From SAR92 clade bacterium H231 (lineage in GTDB: Bacteria; Pseudomonadota; Gammaproteobacteria; Pseudomonadales; Porticoccaceae): a DNA stretch of 64,000 nt. Shown piece by piece: positions 34,073 to 42,951 of this stretch. The notes under the pieces were generated by a model. The model was not told the origin of the DNA and ran no database searches. It saw only the letters and a list, made by a program, of their open reading frames with translations. Location: NCBI GenBank assembly GCA_025153775.1, contig JAOALC010000001.1:496001-560000 (forward strand). Direction: 5' to 3'. A program made the position numbers and the translations under genes. Every line of letters begins with the position of its first letter. Positions within the stretch are counted from its first letter, which is position 1.

Positions 34073-35467
34073 ATGACAGAGCAGTTTAAGGAACAGGGTG
34101 GTGCAGCCACTATGGACCCAAGTGCCGCATTTCGCTGGTTATCGTCCCAGATCATGAGCAGCGTGATCAGCCCCCAGCGGCAAATCAAGCAACGCCAAAA
34201 GGCTGAAAAGCACCGTCACGCCAATGGCGGTCGGCATGTGGTTGAGTACTTTCACCAGGTGGAAGATGGTTACAGCCACCTGGCGGCTCAGGCGCTCGGG
34301 GCATTTGCTGAGCGCTATGATATTGAGCTGCGCTGTCACCTGGTTGCCGGGCCCTCCGGTAATAATGCAGTTGAACCCGAGTTATTAGTTAAACTTTCCC
34401 AGTACGATGCGTCGTTTATTGCGCCCCATTATGGCCTTGAGGCTCCTGGTGCCCATGCACTTCCCGATCGGGAGGCCATCGAGTTTGCTGAATCGATTTT
34501 AGCCGCGCCTAGTTTGCAGGCGCAGGCAGGTGCAGATTTTGCTGCGCTGGCAATAGCCGTCGGCGCCGCACTCTGGGGTGGGGATAGGGCGATTCTGGAT
34601 AGATTGGCAGAACAGCATGGCCGAGCCTCTGGGCAGCAAACATTGGACTGCCTTGCCCTTGGCAATGCTCGGCGGGCTGAGCTAAAGCACTATTCCGGCG
34701 CCATGTTTTACTATGCTGGCGAGTGGTACTGGGGCGTGGATCGCCTGCATTATCTGGAGAAGCGCCTGGCAGATTTGGGTGCAGACCTCTGTCCTGAAGC
34801 ACCATTATTGATGCCCCGTTTTGAGGTTGAAGCGGGTAAACACCGGGACAATGGCAGCCTTACCCTGGAGATTTATCCCTCCTTGCGGAGTCCCTACACA
34901 GCTGTGGTTTTTGACCAGACCCTGAAGCTGGCGGAGACCACAGGGGTTAATTTGCTGGTGCGCCCGGTGCTGCCCATGGTGATGCGCGGTGTGCCCGCCA
35001 CCAGAGAAAAAGGCATGTATATTTTTACCGACGCGGCACGCGAGGCGCGCAGTGCTGGGGTACCTTTTGGCAATTTTTATGATCCCATTGGTCAGCCAGC
35101 GCGAAACTGTTATTCCCTGTATCCCTGGGCCTGTGAGCAGGATCGGGGCAATCAATTGATCTCCAGCTTTTTAAATGCGGCATTTGTTCAGGGTATTAAT
35201 ACTAATAATTCCCGAGGGCTAAAGAGTGTGGTTGAAAATGCCGGACTGGACTGGTCAGTGGCTAAAACCCTAGTGGGTCAGCCTGACTGGCAGGACATGC
35301 TGGAGAGCAATCGCCTGGCAATGTATCAGGCTGGCCTCTGGGGTGTGCCTAGCTTTCGTCTGTTAAACAAGGCGGGCGAGTCGGTGCTGGCGCTCTGGGG
35401 GCAGGACAGACTATGGTTGGTGGCCCGGGAAATTGAGCGGCAGTTAGCTCTAAACTCGGATTCTTAG
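34073..35467 (+). CDS. Double-domain DsbA/HCCA-isomerase-like protein
   Basis: Protein of 464 residues that appears to fuse two thioredoxin-fold DsbA domains. Domain 1 (about 45-230) begins HVVEYFHQVEDGYSHLAAQAL; domain 2 (about 255-455) begins LTLEIYPSLRSPYTAVVFD and ends GLWGVPSFRLLN. Neither has CXXC, so disulfide chemistry is unlikely; the SLRSPY motif resembles HCCA isomerases and kappa GSTs. First gene of a rightward run through 40661. Upstream 230 bp show no clear copy of the shared operator. Confidence 0.8.
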   Translation: MTEQFKEQGGAATMDPSAAFRWLSSQIMSSVISPQRQIKQRQKAEKHRHANGGRHVVEYFHQVEDGYSHLAAQALGAFAERYDIELRCHLVAGPSGNNAVEPELLVKLSQYDASFIAPHYGLEAPGAHALPDREAIEFAESILAAPSLQAQAGADFAALAIAVGAALWGGDRAILDRLAEQHGRASGQQTLDCLALGNARRAELKHYSGAMFYYAGEWYWGVDRLHYLEKRLADLGADLCPEAPLLMPRFEVEAGKHRDNGSLTLEIYPSLRSPYTAVVFDQTLKLAETTGVNLLVRPVLPMVMRGVPATREKGMYIFTDAAREARSAGVPFGNFYDPIGQPARNCYSLYPWACEQDRGNQLISSFLNAAFVQGINTNNSRGLKSVVENAGLDWSVAKTLVGQPDWQDMLESNRLAMYQAGLWGVPSFRLLNKAGESVLALWGQDRLWLVAREIERQLALNSDS

Positions 35468-35479
35468 CAGGCACTTTTT

Positions 35480-37003
35480 ATGGTATCAAAACAGTCAGAT
35501 CACAGCAGTATTGGCGGCTTTTTACAGCGGGTCGAGGAGTCTTTGGATTCCAATCGTGCCGCTGATGTGGAGAAAAGGCATGAAAGTGGTTATCGCACCG
35601 CCCGGGAGAATCTCGATCAGCTGGTGGATGATGGTAGCTTTTTAGAGTATGGCCAGTTTGCCGTGGCCGCCCAGCGCAGCCGCCGCAGCGCCGAGGAGCT
35701 AAAGTCTAAAACCGCCGCTGATGGTGTGATTACCGGGCTGGCCACCATTAATTCAGATTTGTTTGGCGGGCTACGCAGTCAGGCCGCAGTAATTATTAAT
35801 GATTACATGAGCCTGGCGGGCACCCAGGGGTTTTTTCATCACCAAAAGATTGATCGCATGCTGGAGGTGGCAACACAAAAAGCACTGCCGGTGATTATGT
35901 ATACCGAGGGGGGCGGTGGTCGCCCCGGCGACACTGATGTGGCCACTCAGATTGCGGGCCTAAATATCACCACCTGGCTGGTGTGGAGTCAGTTGGCGGG
36001 AGTGGTGCCTCGAATTGCGGTCAATAATGGCTATTGCTTTGCCGGTAATGCGGCCCTGTATGGGGGTGCAGATATCTGTATTGCCACCCAGTCATCCTGG
36101 ATTGGTATGGCGGGCCCGGCAATGATTGAGGGAGGCGGTTTGGGTACCTTTGCACCAACCGAGATTGGCCCGGCTGAGGTGCATAATAAAAACGGTGTGA
36201 TCGATATTTTGGCGGCTGATGAAGTGGAAGCCACGACACTGGCCAAGCAGGTTCTGGGTTACTTTCAGGGGCCTCTGGGCAATTGGAGTGCCGCGGATCA
36301 GTCGTTGCTGCAGAGCATCATGCCCGACGATAGACGCTACACCTACGATATTAGAAAGCTGATTGATGTGTTGGCGGACCGGGGGAGTTTTCTGGAGCTT
36401 CAAAAAGACCACGGCAAAACTATTGTCACTGGCTTTATGCGCATTGAGGGCCACCCGGTTGGGTTGATTGCCAATGACAACCGCGTATTGGGTGGTGCGG
36501 TGGATGGAATTTCTTCTTCTAAAGCAGCGCGGTTTTTAACCCTGTGCAGTAACTTTTCTCTGCCTGTGGTGAGCCTCTGCGACACCCCGGGCTTTATGGT
36601 GGGGCCAGATAGTGAAGAAGAGGGCGCGGCGCGGAAGATGGCGAAGCTATTTACTGCCGGCGCTAATCTCAAGTCGCCGCTGGTGTGTATTTTTGTGCGC
36701 AAGGCCTATGGCTTGGGCGCCATGGCCATGGCCGGCAGCTCTTTTGTTAAGCCTGTGTACAGCGCCGCTTGGCCCATGGGTGAATTTGGTGGCATGGGCC
36801 TCGAAGGAGCGGTGAAGCTGGGTTTTAAAAAGGAGTTGGAAGAGCTTGAAGGCGAGGCTCGAGAGGAGTTGTTTAATAAGCTGGTGGCCAAGATGTATGA
36901 GGGTGGCAGAGCGGCGGAAGCAGCGGCATTTTTGGAGATCGATGGGGTGATTAATCCTATGGATACCAGAGCCGTTATTATCAATAGTATTGGATTAAAT
37001 TAA
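35480..37003 (+). CDS. Acyl-CoA carboxylase carboxyltransferase subunit
   Basis: Protein of 507 residues of the biotin-dependent carboxyltransferase family (propionyl-, methylcrotonyl- or geranyl-CoA carboxylase beta type). Two crotonase-fold halves are visible: GYRTARENLDQLVDDGSFLEYG with GGGGRPGDTDVATQIAG in the first, and SLCDTPGFMVGPDSE with SFVKPVYSAAWPMGEFGGMG in the second. The biotin carboxylase/BCCP partner is not in the window, so it either uses one encoded elsewhere or acts differently. It starts 12 bp after the DsbA-like gene. Confidence 0.88.
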   Translation: MVSKQSDHSSIGGFLQRVEESLDSNRAADVEKRHESGYRTARENLDQLVDDGSFLEYGQFAVAAQRSRRSAEELKSKTAADGVITGLATINSDLFGGLRSQAAVIINDYMSLAGTQGFFHHQKIDRMLEVATQKALPVIMYTEGGGGRPGDTDVATQIAGLNITTWLVWSQLAGVVPRIAVNNGYCFAGNAALYGGADICIATQSSWIGMAGPAMIEGGGLGTFAPTEIGPAEVHNKNGVIDILAADEVEATTLAKQVLGYFQGPLGNWSAADQSLLQSIMPDDRRYTYDIRKLIDVLADRGSFLELQKDHGKTIVTGFMRIEGHPVGLIANDNRVLGGAVDGISSSKAARFLTLCSNFSLPVVSLCDTPGFMVGPDSEEEGAARKMAKLFTAGANLKSPLVCIFVRKAYGLGAMAMAGSSFVKPVYSAAWPMGEFGGMGLEGAVKLGFKKELEELEGEAREELFNKLVAKMYEGGRAAEAAAFLEIDGVINPMDTRAVIINSIGLN

Positions 37004-37021
37004 TAACCATAGGAGGCCATT

Positions 37022-37312
37022 ATGGCACTGGGAGTACTGGCATCAATTAGCATTCAAGAAGGTAAAAACCAAGAATTTGAAACCCTGTTTACGGCTCTGA
37101 CAGAAAAAGTTTTGGCCAATGAGGAAGGGGTGCTGCTGTACGCATTGCACCGCAGTAAGTCGAATCCTCAGGAATATGTGGTAATGGAGCAGTATCGCAG
37201 TGCCGCTGATATCGATGCCCATGGCAAGATGGATTATTTTCTTGAGGCCCAACAGGCTATGGGTGGACTGGTAGCTGCTGCGCCGGTTATTCAGGTGCTG
37301 GATCTGGTTTAA
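37022..37312 (+). CDS. Antibiotic biosynthesis monooxygenase (ABM) domain protein
   Basis: Small ferredoxin-like-fold protein of 96 residues: VLASISIQEGKNQEFETLFTAL followed by EGVLLYALHRSKSNPQEYVVMEQY and HGKMDYF. ABM proteins act as cofactor-free quinol oxygenases or as dimeric binding proteins. AGGAGG lies just before the ATG. Embedded in the same operon. Confidence 0.88.
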   Translation: MALGVLASISIQEGKNQEFETLFTALTEKVLANEEGVLLYALHRSKSNPQEYVVMEQYRSAADIDAHGKMDYFLEAQQAMGGLVAAAPVIQVLDLV

Positions 37313-37341
37313 AAACTAAAATAAAAACAGGGAAAATTACA

Positions 37342-37719
37342 ATGAATAAAATCCTGAAAATCGTAGTTGCCTTGTTGGCGCTGGTATTTGCCTCCATTGG
37401 TTTTCGCTGGCTGGTGGCACCTGAGGGAGTGGCCGCAGAATTTGGCATGACATTGATGCAAGGGTTGGGGCTGAGCTCACAGATCGGTGATCTGGGGGCG
37501 TTTTTTTTATCTCTGGCTATCTTTATTTTGCTGGCGCTGACCACTGGTCGCCGCACCTGGTATTACCCGCCGATTATACTGCTCGGCCTGACGGCCATTA
37601 TGCGCACCATGGCATGGATGTTTCACGACGCCAGTCTGGCGGTGGATATGATTGCAGTGGAAATTATCGCCTGCGTTGTGCTCTACCTAGGCTCGCTTCG
37701 GTTAGCTGACGAGGACTAA
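37342..37719 (+). CDS. Four-helix membrane protein (DUF4345-like)
   Basis: Protein of 125 residues with about four membrane helices (about 5-28, 48-66, 72-90, 97-118). The first half, FRWLVAPEGVAAEFGM, and the overall layout resemble DUF4345 proteins. Function unknown. It sits 29 bp after the ABM gene and 2 bp before the sulfatase gene. Confidence 0.78.
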   Translation: MNKILKIVVALLALVFASIGFRWLVAPEGVAAEFGMTLMQGLGLSSQIGDLGAFFLSLAIFILLALTTGRRTWYYPPIILLGLTAIMRTMAWMFHDASLAVDMIAVEIIACVVLYLGSLRLADED

Positions 37720-37721
37720 CT

Positions 37722-39512
37722 GTGCATTTAAGGAGGAAGTCATGGGCTCTGGCTTTGCTATTGGCAAGTGCTCAGCCGTCGCTATCAAGTGCTCAGCCGT
37801 CGTTACCAAGTGCCCAGCAGGCTCCAAATATTGTGCTGATTCTGGCGGACGATCTGGGCTTTAGTGATCTGGCTTCCTATGGGAGTGAAATCCATACGCC
37901 CAGTATTTCGGCGCTAGCGGAGCAGGGTGTTAGCTTTACCAACTACCATACTGGCGCTAACTGTGCTCCATCTCGGGCCATGCTGTTAACGGGAGTGGAT
38001 AGCCATAGAACCGGCGTGCCCAATATCCCGGAAATGATTCCACCAGAGCAGGCAACGGAAAGCCATTACTCAGGCACCCTGGGCCACAATGTGGTAACTG
38101 TGGCTACACTTTTACAGGACGCTGGTTATCACACCTATATGGCGGGCAAGTGGCATCTGGGCCAAACTCCGGATCAGCTGCCCAGTGTGCGGGGCTTTGA
38201 GCGCACGGTGGCGCTAGCAGATTCTGGCGCCGATAACTGGGAGCAGAAACCCTATCTGCCCATCTATAAAAAAGCTAATTGGTACGCAGATGGAGAGGAA
38301 TACCAGCTTCCCGAGGACTTCTATTCCTCAGGCTTTCTAGTGGATAAAACCATTGAGTTTATCGATAGTAACCAGGGCGATGGTCAGCCTTTCTTTGCCT
38401 ATGTTCCATTTCAGGCTGTGCATATGCCAGTGCAGGCCCCACAGGAATATATTGATCGCTATATGGGGGTCTATGACCAGGGCTGGACAGCTTTGCGTAC
38501 AGAGCGGCTAACGCGTGCCATTGATCTTGGAATAGTGCCGGCGGATAGCGCTATGGTGACTATGGCCAGCACCGGAGATTGGGACGCTCTGACGCCCAAA
38601 GAGAAAGCCTATGAGGCCAAGCGCATGGCGGTTTACGGCGCCATGGTTGAGGCCATGGATCATCATATTGGGCGCCTGATTGAGCATTTAAAAGCTATAG
38701 GCGAATACGATAATACGATCTTTATATTCTCCTCGGACAATGGTGCTGAAGCCATGGGCCAGCCGGTGCAAAACTCCTGGCGTAATAGACGCAATCTGGC
38801 CTCTCAGGGATACAGTGTCGACTACGAAACTCTGGGTTTAAAAGGTAGTTTTAATGCTATCAATCCTGGCTTTTCCAGCGCCGCTGCATCACCTCTGGCG
38901 TACTACAAATTTTATCTAGGCGAGGGCGGCATGCGGGTGCCCATGATTATTGCTGGTGCCGGTATAGAGGTGAAAAATCAACTGACCAATGCATTTGCTT
39001 TTGTTACCGATATCACTCCAACGATTTTAGCCCTGACTGGTGTTGAGCCTGCGCCTGCTCGCTTTGGCGGCCGTTCTGTGGAGCCTATTATTGGGCGCAG
39101 CCTGATGCCTCTGGTGGCAGGCAGAGCCGAGGCGGTTTACGGTGATCAGGATGCTATTGGATATGAGCTGATGGGTCATGGGGCACTGTTTATGGGTGAG
39201 TATAAAATTGTCTTTAACCGGGATATCTGGGGAGACAACCAGTGGCGTCTGTTTAATATTGTTGCGGACCCGGGCGAGACAATGGATCTGAGTGCTCAGC
39301 ACCCTGCGCAGTTGCAACTTATGCTGGGTCGGTATCAGCAATATCTAGCGGAGAATAATGTTCTGCCTATGCCAGCGGGCTACAGTTTTTTGACGCAGGT
39401 TATTTATAACGCGCTGAATAACGCCTTTCGCGACAATATCCTGATTGGTATTTTAATGTTTTTCCTCTTGCTGCCTTTTGTGCTGGTTTATCGCAGCAAA
39501 TCACAAGGCTAA
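37722..39512 (+). CDS. Cys-type arylsulfatase with C-terminal membrane helix
   Basis: Sulfatase of 596 residues starting with GTG 37722; the nearby ATG at 37741 is out of frame. A signal peptide (SWALALLLASAQP) leads to LADDLGFSDLASYG, the signature NCAPSRAMLLTGVDSHRTG with the formylglycine Cys, MAGKWHLGQ and FSSDNGAEAMG. A C-terminal hydrophobic helix (about 570-590, LIGILMFFLLLPFVLVY) and basic tail would anchor it. Similar to arylsulfatases acting on hydrophobic sulfate esters. No maturase gene nearby. Confidence 0.9.
   Translation: MHLRRKSWALALLLASAQPSLSSAQPSLPSAQQAPNIVLILADDLGFSDLASYGSEIHTPSISALAEQGVSFTNYHTGANCAPSRAMLLTGVDSHRTGVPNIPEMIPPEQATESHYSGTLGHNVVTVATLLQDAGYHTYMAGKWHLGQTPDQLPSVRGFERTVALADSGADNWEQKPYLPIYKKANWYADGEEYQLPEDFYSSGFLVDKTIEFIDSNQGDGQPFFAYVPFQAVHMPVQAPQEYIDRYMGVYDQGWTALRTERLTRAIDLGIVPADSAMVTMASTGDWDALTPKEKAYEAKRMAVYGAMVEAMDHHIGRLIEHLKAIGEYDNTIFIFSSDNGAEAMGQPVQNSWRNRRNLASQGYSVDYETLGLKGSFNAINPGFSSAAASPLAYYKFYLGEGGMRVPMIIAGAGIEVKNQLTNAFAFVTDITPTILALTGVEPAPARFGGRSVEPIIGRSLMPLVAGRAEAVYGDQDAIGYELMGHGALFMGEYKIVFNRDIWGDNQWRLFNIVADPGETMDLSAQHPAQLQLMLGRYQQYLAENNVLPMPAGYSFLTQVIYNALNNAFRDNILIGILMFFLLLPFVLVYRSKSQG
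37767..37808 (+). repeat. 21-bp tandem duplication in the sulfatase leader
   Basis: Two near-identical 21-bp units (37767-37787 and 37788-37808, differing at two adjacent positions) followed by a partial third. They encode SAQPSLS/SAQPSLP just after the signal peptide and keep the frame. Confidence 0.85.
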
Positions 39513-39539
39513 TAACACTTATTCGACGAGTACAACTCT

Positions 39540-40661
39540 ATGACCCATGCCCTCTATGCCTTACCCCATTCATTATATTCTGGCCGAGCCCGCTCCTACC
39601 TGATTAAAAACAATATTCCCTTCCAGGAGTTTTCCTGTGGCCATGAAAGTTATAAAGCGGAGATTGTGGCCGAAGCCAAGCTGGCTACCATTCCGGTACT
39701 GCGCACCGAAGAGGGACAGGTGATTCGCGATGGCGCTGCTATTATTGAGTATTTCGAAGCGGCTAACGGTCGCCCCTGTCTGCCGGCAACGCCAAAGCAG
39801 CAAATTATCAGTGGGCTTTTTGATCTGATTGGTGCCGAGGGCCTGCTGCGTCCCGCCATGCATTACCGCTGGAATTTTCCCGAGGAGAATCTGTCTTTTC
39901 TGCACTACCACTTTTTTCATTCGCAGCGGGACCACCCAGAGCGCGAGGCTAAAACCCAATATATGATGGATAAGATGCGCTATGCAGCCACTGTATTTGG
40001 GGTTACTGATGATAGCCGCGAGCTGGTAGAGACTCTGTACATGGAGTTTTTACTGGCCCTGGATAAGCATTTTGAGCAGTACCCCTATCTGTTGGGTTGG
40101 AAACCCTGCATAGGTGACTTTGGTTTATTGGCGCCGCTTTTTGCTCATCTGGGTCGCGACCCAAAGCCATTACAGATAATGCAGCAGCAGGCTGTACATG
40201 TGTATCGCTGGGTGGAACGTATGAATCGTTCAAATCAGGATGCGCCGGAGTGCTATAACGCGGGCTCTGGCTTTCTGGCAGATGATCAGATTCCGGATAC
40301 CTTGCTGACAGTGCTGCGCGCTGCGGCGCAAGATTTTCTGCCCGAGACCAGAGCTGCTGCACAGTCTATTAATGGCTGGCTAGCGGACAACCCTGCGGTC
40401 AGTGGCGATAGGGCCTCGCGTTACTTGGGGCAGAATGACGGCAAATCCCACTTTGTAGTGCGCGGGCAGAGCTTTGAGACCGGCGCCCAACCTTACAGAT
40501 TTTTCCAGCTGCAGATAGTTCAGGATGCCTATAAATCTTGCGATGACGCTGAGCGTGCCGGCATAGAGACTATGCTGGATTCTTGTGGGCTGCAGGAGTT
40601 GCTGACAATTGAGCTCGACCGGCGTCTGGAGCAGCGGGATAATTTGGAGGTCTGGGTTTAG
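39540..40661 (+). CDS. Long GST-like protein with C-terminal extension (paralogue 2)
   Basis: Protein of 373 residues. N-terminal thioredoxin-fold domain (about 1-85; LPHSLYSGRARSYLIKNNIPFQ, VIRDGAAIIEYFEA), helical GST domain (about 90-240; YPYLLGWKPCIGDFGLLAPLF), then about 125 additional residues containing SHFVVRGQSFETGAQPYRFF. The extension aligns with that of the 345-residue paralogue at 32519 (shared pattern of PETL..L, then a region ending in a short DELL/TMLD helix). Last gene of the 34073-40661 run. Confidence 0.84.
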   Translation: MTHALYALPHSLYSGRARSYLIKNNIPFQEFSCGHESYKAEIVAEAKLATIPVLRTEEGQVIRDGAAIIEYFEAANGRPCLPATPKQQIISGLFDLIGAEGLLRPAMHYRWNFPEENLSFLHYHFFHSQRDHPEREAKTQYMMDKMRYAATVFGVTDDSRELVETLYMEFLLALDKHFEQYPYLLGWKPCIGDFGLLAPLFAHLGRDPKPLQIMQQQAVHVYRWVERMNRSNQDAPECYNAGSGFLADDQIPDTLLTVLRAAAQDFLPETRAAAQSINGWLADNPAVSGDRASRYLGQNDGKSHFVVRGQSFETGAQPYRFFQLQIVQDAYKSCDDAERAGIETMLDSCGLQELLTIELDRRLEQRDNLEVWV

Positions 40662-40790
40662 CCATGGCCTCTAAGCCCCTTTATTTCGCAACCCCATAGT
40701 CATTATTGGTTAAGGCATATCCAAGATTGCTGGGTTACTATAATTCAGATTTGAACGACTTTTGATTAAAGGTTGATTCTAGTATTTTAT

Positions 40791-40815
40791 TTGGCATAAT
40801 TAGTGCCAATATATT
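40791..40815 (+). promoter_or_regulatory. Operator-promoter site 5 (upstream of the multifunctional enzyme)
   Basis: Palindrome TTGGCAT-AATTA-GTGCCAA at 40791-40809 (TTGGCA and TGCCAA are perfect complements), followed directly by TATATT (40810-40815). The right arm ends 39 bp before ATG 40849. Confidence 0.65.
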
Positions 40816-40848
40816 CCCGTTAAGAAAACCGATTAAAAGGATAAAAGT

Positions 40849-42921
40849 ATGGTCGCGCTAACATCTATGGTTGATTACAACGTCGAAGAGGGCGTTGCTG
40901 TATTAACGCTCAATAACCCGCCGGTTAATGCTCTGAGTCAGGGCGTTCGTCAGGGTTTAAAAGACGGGGTTGAGAAGGCGTTGGCCGATGACTCTGCCGA
41001 GGCAATACTGGTCTTCTGTGAGGGACGTACTTTTATCGCAGGTGCTGATATTTCTGAGTTCTCATCTGGTCCCATGGAGCCGAACTTCCATGCGGTGCTG
41101 TCAACTATGGACGCTTCGCCAAAACCTATTGTGGCTGCCATTCATGGCACTGCTCTGGGCGGCGGTCTGGAAACTGCGCTGTGCTGTAATTATCGCGTGG
41201 CTGTGGGCAGCGCCAAGTTTGGTCTGCCGGAAGTGAATCTGGGCCTGTTGCCTGGCGCCGGTGGCACCCAGCGTCTGCCCCGTGTTGTTGGCGTAGAAAA
41301 AACCCTGGCCATGGTGACCTCTGGTGTCCCTATAGGTGCTGCTGAAGCCCATCAGCTGGGGCTGGTTGACCAGCTAGTTGAGGGTGACTTGCGCGCTGAA
41401 GCATTGGCCTTTGCCAAAGATAAGGCGGCTCAGGGTGGCTCTCATCCGCGGGTGCGCGACAATGATGACAAACTGCAGAGCGCTAAAGATAACCCAGAAA
41501 TTTTTGCCGCTACACGCAAGATGCTGGCCCGCAAGACTCGCGGCTTTTTGGCCCCGGAATATAATATCCGCTGTATTGAAGCAGCGGTTAATCAACCCTT
41601 TGATGAGGGCTTAAAAACCGAGGGTAAATTATTTGCCGAGCTAATGAGCGGTCCTCAGTCTCAGGCCCAGCAGTACTTCTTTTTCTCTGAGCGTCAGGCG
41701 GGCAAGGTGCCTGGACTGGCAGAGGATGCCAAAGAACTGCCGATTGCCAAAGTGGGTGTGATTGGTGGTGGCCTGATGGGCGGTGGTATCTCCATGAACT
41801 TTGCCAATGTGGGTGTACCTGTAACCATTGTGGAAACCAGTCAAGAGGCTCTGGACCGTGGTCTGGGCACTATCCGCAAAAACTATGAAAATACTGCGCG
41901 CAAAGGTCGTCTGACTGAAGAGGCCGTTGAACAGCGCTGCAGTTTGATTCAGGGTACTTTGGATATGGCTGATCTGGCCGACTGCGATCTGATTATTGAA
42001 GCAGTATTTGAAAATATGGCGGTAAAGAAAGATATCTTTACTCGCCTAGATGCTATTGCCAAACAGGGCGCTATTCTGGCCTCTAATACCTCGGCACTTG
42101 ATCTCAATGAAATCGCCTCTGTGACCAGCAGACCTGAGTCAGTGATTGGCCTGCATTTTTTCTCCCCAGCCAATGTTATGAAACTTCTTGAAGTGGTGCG
42201 CGGTGAAAAAACCTCTGACGATGTGATTAAAACCAGTATGGCGCTGGCCAAGCGCATTCGTAAAGTGGCTGTATTAGTAGGTGTTTGCCCGGGCTTTGTC
42301 GGCAACCGTATTCTATTTCCACGCCAGATTGAAGCCAGCAAGCTGGCTCTTGAAGGTGCGCCGATCGAGCAGGTAGATAAGGTGCTATTTGATTTTGGCT
42401 TCCCTATGGGTGCATTCCAGATGGGTGATCTGGCCGGCCTGGATTTGGGTTGGGATAAAGATAACTCCAACCCAATGGATGTCAAAGACCGCCTCTGTGA
42501 GCTGGGTCGCCGCGGCCAAAAGACTGCTGCCGGTTACTATGATTACGATGAAAAACGCATGCCAACTCCAGCGCCTGTGACTGCAGAGTTATTTGCCGAG
42601 GTTGCAGCGGCTCAGGGTGTGACTCAGGGTGATATTTCCGATGAAGAAATTCTTGATCGCTGCCTGCTGCCTATGATCAATGAAGGCGCAAAGATTCTCG
42701 AAGAGGGTATTGCAGTTCGCGCCAGTGATATTGATGTGACCTATGTCTACGGCTATGGCTGGCCCGTCTATCGCGGCGGTCCTATGCACTATGCCAACAG
42801 CATGGGGCTGGATAAGGTGCTGGCTAAAATTCGTCATTACCACGAATCTACTGGTGATGATTTCTGGGCGCCGAGCCCACTGTTGGTATCACTGGCGGAG
42901 CAGGGTAAACGCTTTAAATAA
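40849..42921 (+). CDS. Multifunctional enoyl-CoA hydratase / 3-hydroxyacyl-CoA dehydrogenase
   Basis: Fusion enzyme of 690 residues catalysing two consecutive beta-oxidation steps. The crotonase domain (about 1-200) has [13 protein letters not shown] and [21 protein letters not shown] with [22 protein letters not shown] (both catalytic Glu present). The NAD-binding domain (about 300-480) has [20 protein letters not shown], and the C-terminal dehydrogenase domain covers about 485-690. Architecture is of the FadJ/peroxisomal MFE1 type. No thiolase gene is adjacent. It begins an operon with the next two genes. Confidence 0.94.
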   Translation: MVALTSMVDYNVEEGVAVLTLNNPPVNALSQGVRQGLKDGVEKALADDSAEAILVFCEGRTFIAGADISEFSSGPMEPNFHAVLSTMDASPKPIVAAIHGTALGGGLETALCCNYRVAVGSAKFGLPEVNLGLLPGAGGTQRLPRVVGVEKTLAMVTSGVPIGAAEAHQLGLVDQLVEGDLRAEALAFAKDKAAQGGSHPRVRDNDDKLQSAKDNPEIFAATRKMLARKTRGFLAPEYNIRCIEAAVNQPFDEGLKTEGKLFAELMSGPQSQAQQYFFFSERQAGKVPGLAEDAKELPIAKVGVIGGGLMGGGISMNFANVGVPVTIVETSQEALDRGLGTIRKNYENTARKGRLTEEAVEQRCSLIQGTLDMADLADCDLIIEAVFENMAVKKDIFTRLDAIAKQGAILASNTSALDLNEIASVTSRPESVIGLHFFSPANVMKLLEVVRGEKTSDDVIKTSMALAKRIRKVAVLVGVCPGFVGNRILFPRQIEASKLALEGAPIEQVDKVLFDFGFPMGAFQMGDLAGLDLGWDKDNSNPMDVKDRLCELGRRGQKTAAGYYDYDEKRMPTPAPVTAELFAEVAAAQGVTQGDISDEEILDRCLLPMINEGAKILEEGIAVRASDIDVTYVYGYGWPVYRGGPMHYANSMGLDKVLAKIRHYHESTGDDFWAPSPLLVSLAEQGKRFK

Positions 42922-42951
42922 GTAACAAAATGACTAAAAAGGAGAGGGAAA

